From assembly GCA_023420435.1 (NCBI GenBank), contig JAEZWE010000156.1:1-8640 (forward strand): a DNA stretch of 8,640 bases, read 5' to 3'. The number at the start of each line of letters is the position of its first letter. Position 1 is the stretch's first letter. The stretch is from Bacteroidota bacterium (GTDB taxonomy: Bacteria; Bacteroidota; Bacteroidia; Flavobacteriales; Weeksellaceae). This document shows positions 6,607 to 8,640 of the stretch, in pieces. The position numbers and the translations under genes were made by a program. The notes beneath the pieces were generated by a model. The model did not search any database. It saw nothing but the letters and a program-made list of their open reading frames with translations, and had not been told where the DNA came from.

Positions 6607-7962
6607 TTACATCGTCATTCCAATATCAATTCCTTTAATTTTCCGATACAAATCGGTAGCGTAATTATCCGTCATTCCGGAAACAAAATCGATGATTCCC
6701 AAAACTTTTTGATAATCGTTTCCGTTTTCATATTGAAACTGTTTTGGGAGAAGTTTCAACGCCATTTTATCATACGATTTTCGCTCGTCTTTTGTTTTCA
6801 AAATGGATGGAATAAAATGATCCAAAAGCTCGTACATTACGTTGTATCCTGCATTTTCAATTTCTACAACCACTTTATGGCCATATATTTTTGCGATGGA
6901 AAAATCTTCAATTTCCTGTAAAGTTTTGTTTTCAGATTTGTAAATATCTAAAAGTGCTTTTTCTAAATTTCCTTCAAGAATTTTTTCAAAATTTTGTTGA
7001 TAAATTTCAACCGATTTATTGATTAAAGCGTTGATCACTTTTGCTCTGAGATATGAAATCCGCTCGTTTTCATTTGTGAGAAATTTTAACTTCTGCACTA
7101 CTCTTTCTGTATTTTGATTTTCAGATTTTATAAGGTCGAAAAACAAATTTTCGCAATCCGAAGTGGAAACAATTCCCAAACGATGGGCATCTTCCATATC
7201 AATAATATTGTAGCAAATATCATCTGCAGCTTCCACTACCCAAACAAAAGGATGTCTTTTGAAAATATGTGGATTTTCACTTTCCTGAATTAAGTTTACC
7301 GATTTTGCAATTTCCAGAAAGGTATCTTTTTCATTCTGAAAAAATCCAAATTTCTTTCTATGAATAGTGCCTTTTTTCTTTGCTATAGCTTCACAAGGAT
7401 ATTTTGCAATGGAAGCTAAGGTGGTAAAAGTTAATTGAGTTCCGCCTTCATCTTTTCCGTTTTGTTGATGCGTTAAAACCCGAATTGCGTTGGCATTTCC
7501 TTCAAAATTAACCAAATCTGCCCATTCTTTTTCAGAAAATTTTGGTTTTAAATCTTTTTCATTTTGTTCGAAATAACTTGCAATAGCATCTTCTCCCGAA
7601 TGTCCAAAAGCGGGATTTCCAACATCATGACACAAACATGCAGAAGCAATAACGTTGGATAAATTATGCTGATAAAAATTCTTGGAATCTTCTGATAAAT
7701 CATTTTCAAATTTTTGTGAAATAAAATCCCCAATAACACTTCCCAAACTTCTTCCCACAGAAGAAACTTCCAAAGAATGGGTTAAACGATTGTGTACAAA
7801 AACACTTCCGGGAAGTGGAAAAACCTGTGTTTTATTTTGCAACCTTCTGAAAGCTGAGGAAAAAATAATCCTGTCAAAATCACGTTGAAAATCGGTTCTA
7901 GAAGCTAACGTATTACCGTGATTTCCGGTTCTTTGGGAAGTATAAATTTGGTTGAGGTCCAT
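6607..7962 (-). CDS. dgt: Deoxyguanosinetriphosphate triphosphohydrolase (dGTPase), HD superfamily
   Basis: A 451-residue cytoplasmic HD-domain enzyme expected to hydrolyse dGTP (or other dNTPs) to the nucleoside and triphosphate, so adjusting dNTP pools. The order of motifs is that of the Dgt family. DFDRIIFSSAFRRLQNKTQV (28-47) is the hallmark N-terminal segment. It is followed by HNRLTHSLEV (57-66, H62), CHDVGNPAFGH (111-121, H112-D113 pair and H121) and VVEAADDICYNIID (242-255, D247/D248). H62, H112, D113 and an Asp of the ADD segment are the likely metal ligands. All key residues are present, so the enzyme should be active. At 451 residues it is somewhat shorter than E. coli Dgt (about 505). 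Nucleotide specificity cannot be read reliably. The ATG at 7962 leaves only eight residues before the conserved QRTGN segment, and no other start is plausible. It has its own promoter, four bases from the ATG. Confidence 0.93.
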   Translation of the reverse strand: MDLNQIYTSQRTGNHGNTLASRTDFQRDFDRIIFSSAFRRLQNKTQVFPLPGSVFVHNRLTHSLEVSSVGRSLGSVIGDFISQKFENDLSEDSKNFYQHNLSNVIASACLCHDVGNPAFGHSGEDAIASYFEQNEKDLKPKFSEKEWADLVNFEGNANAIRVLTHQQNGKDEGGTQLTFTTLASIAKYPCEAIAKKKGTIHRKKFGFFQNEKDTFLEIAKSVNLIQESENPHIFKRHPFVWVVEAADDICYNIIDMEDAHRLGIVSTSDCENLFFDLIKSENQNTERVVQKLKFLTNENERISYLRAKVINALINKSVEIYQQNFEKILEGNLEKALLDIYKSENKTLQEIEDFSIAKIYGHKVVVEIENAGYNVMYELLDHFIPSILKTKDERKSYDKMALKLLPKQFQYENGNDYQKVLGIIDFVSGMTDNYATDLYRKIKGIDIGMTM

Positions 7963-7966
7963 AATT

Positions 7967-7997
7967 CAAAAGTAGTTTTAAAATTATCTACTAACAA
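7967..7997 (-). promoter_or_regulatory. Bacteroidota-type promoter of dgt
   Basis: On the minus strand TTG (7997-7995) is followed after exactly 20 bases by TACTTTTG (7974-7967), a full match to TTG-N20-TAnnTTTG. The box ends four bases before the dgt ATG, so transcription would begin at or very near the start codon and the mRNA would be leaderless or almost so. The TTG overlaps the end of the T-tract of the upstream gcvP terminator. Confidence 0.65.
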
Positions 7998-8024
7998 AAA
8001 ATCCCGAAAATTTTCGGGATTTTT
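7996..8024 (-). terminator. gcvP: Strong intrinsic terminator of gcvP
   Basis: ATCCCGAAAA (8001-8010) and TTTTCGGGAT (8011-8020) form a perfect palindrome, extended by AAAA/TTTT flanks (7997-8000 and 8021-8024). On the minus strand the stem is followed by six Ts (8001-7996, partly within the stem). It begins 19 bases after the gcvP stop, as expected for the end of that transcript. The symmetry would also let it act on plus-strand transcripts. Confidence 0.88.
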
Positions 8025-8043
8025 AGTAAAAATTTAATGATTC

Positions 8044-8640
8044 TTACATATATGATTCAATTGGTTCACAAGTACAAACCAAATTTCTGTCGCCATAGGC
8101 ATCATCTACTCTGGAAACGGAAGCAAAAAATTTGTGATCGCGAACCCAATCTAAAGGATAAGCTGCTTTTTCTCTAGAATAAGGTTTGTCCCAAGAATCT
8201 GAAATTACCAATTGCTCTGTATGCGGTGCGTTTTTCAATACATTATTGGTTGAATCCGCTTCTCCATTAGCAATTTCATCAATTTCTTTTTTGATACTGA
8301 TTAAAGCTTCCGCAAAACGGTCAATTTCTGCTTTACTTTCTGATTCCGTAGGTTCAATCATCAAAGTTCCTGCAACAGGGAAACTTACTGTTGGTGCGTG
8401 GAAACCGTAATCCATTAAACGTTTTGCTACATCAGCCACTTCAATTCCTAAAGATTTGAACTGACGGAAATCTACGATACATTCGTGAGCCACACGTCCA
8501 TTATCATTAGCATATAAAATTGGAAAATGTTCTGCTAAAATTTCTTTCAAATAATTGGCGTTCAAGATAGCGTGTTCTGTTGACTTCATTAAACCTTCTT
8601 TTCCTAACATTTTGATGTAGGCATAAGAAATATTTAAAAC
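8044..8640 (-). CDS. gcvP: Glycine dehydrogenase (decarboxylating), P-protein, C-terminal part only
   Basis: The reading frame is open to the right edge, so the gene is partial: 198 C-terminal codons plus stop, out of roughly 950 in the family. An internal Met at 8608-8610 is not the start, because the conserved residues VLNISYAYIK precede it in frame. The visible segment matches the end of GcvP: ISYAYIKMLGKEGL followed by AILNANYL, then YGFHAPTVSFPVAGTLMIEP, TESESKAEIDRF, and the signature SWDKPYSREKAAYP leading to DDAYGDRNLVCTCEPIESY. The protein is the PLP-dependent decarboxylase of the glycine cleavage system. It transfers the aminomethyl group of glycine to lipoylated GcvH and supplies one-carbon units through GcvT. 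The PLP-binding Lys is outside the window. No other gcv gene lies downstream: a strong terminator follows, then dgt. Confidence 0.95.
   Translation of the reverse strand, partial: VLNISYAYIKMLGKEGLMKSTEHAILNANYLKEILAEHFPILYANDNGRVAHECIVDFRQFKSLGIEVADVAKRLMDYGFHAPTVSFPVAGTLMIEPTESESKAEIDRFAEALISIKKEIDEIANGEADSTNNVLKNAPHTEQLVISDSWDKPYSREKAAYPLDWVRDHKFFASVSRVDDAYGDRNLVCTCEPIESYM

Noticed and set aside
8044..8610. A complete 188-residue gene starting at the Met at 8610
   Set aside because: The frame continues upstream to the window edge with residues that match GcvP, so this Met is internal and the gene is a partial gcvP.
1..8640. A novel defence, mobile or secondary-metabolite system
   Set aside because: Every long gene belongs to a recognisable chromosomal family, and no integrase, transposase, toxin-antitoxin pair, repeat array or shift in base composition was seen.

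Overview
The window looks like ordinary chromosomal DNA from a flavobacterium, probably a Chryseobacterium-like member of the Bacteroidota. The base composition is strongly AT-rich. Promoter-like sites fit the Bacteroidota consensus (TTG, about 20 bases, TAnnTTTG), and Shine-Dalgarno sequences are not evident. The proteins, especially the large periplasmic TPR protein and the dGTPase, read like flavobacterial family members. This assignment comes from reading the sequence, not from a database search.

Layout from left to right. (1) The left edge carries the first 74 codons of an exported protein on the minus strand, possibly an outer-membrane beta-barrel protein. It lies 77 bases downstream of a 986-residue secreted TPR-repeat protein on the same strand (301-3261), and the two probably form an operon. 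(2) A 240-base divergent intergenic region (3262-3501) holds promoter-like sites for both flanking genes. (3) On the plus strand are an APC-superfamily amino acid permease (3502-5187) and a small DUF962/Mpo1-like membrane protein (5252-5563). (4) A hairpin with A and T tracts at 5563-5590 sits between convergent genes and can terminate transcription both ways. (5) The minus strand then carries an SPFH/stomatin-like membrane protein (5597-6529), an HD-domain dGTPase (dgt, 6607-7962) and the C-terminal 198 codons of the glycine-cleavage P-protein (gcvP, from 8044 past the right edge). A strong palindromic terminator lies between gcvP and dgt.

Functionally this is a mixture of envelope (TPR protein with putative beta-barrel partner, SPFH protein), transport (amino acid permease), nucleotide (dGTPase), one-carbon/glycine (GcvP) and possible lipid (Mpo1-like) genes. 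They do not form one pathway. Transcription units are short and separated by compact signals.

I found no tRNA, rRNA, CRISPR array, insertion sequence, phage gene or recognisable defence cassette, and no evidence of an undescribed multi-gene system. The observations most worth checking are the two genes whose TAnnTTTG box lies only four bases before the ATG (possible leaderless mRNAs), the overlap of the gcvP terminator with the dgt promoter, and the TPR/beta-barrel gene pair.
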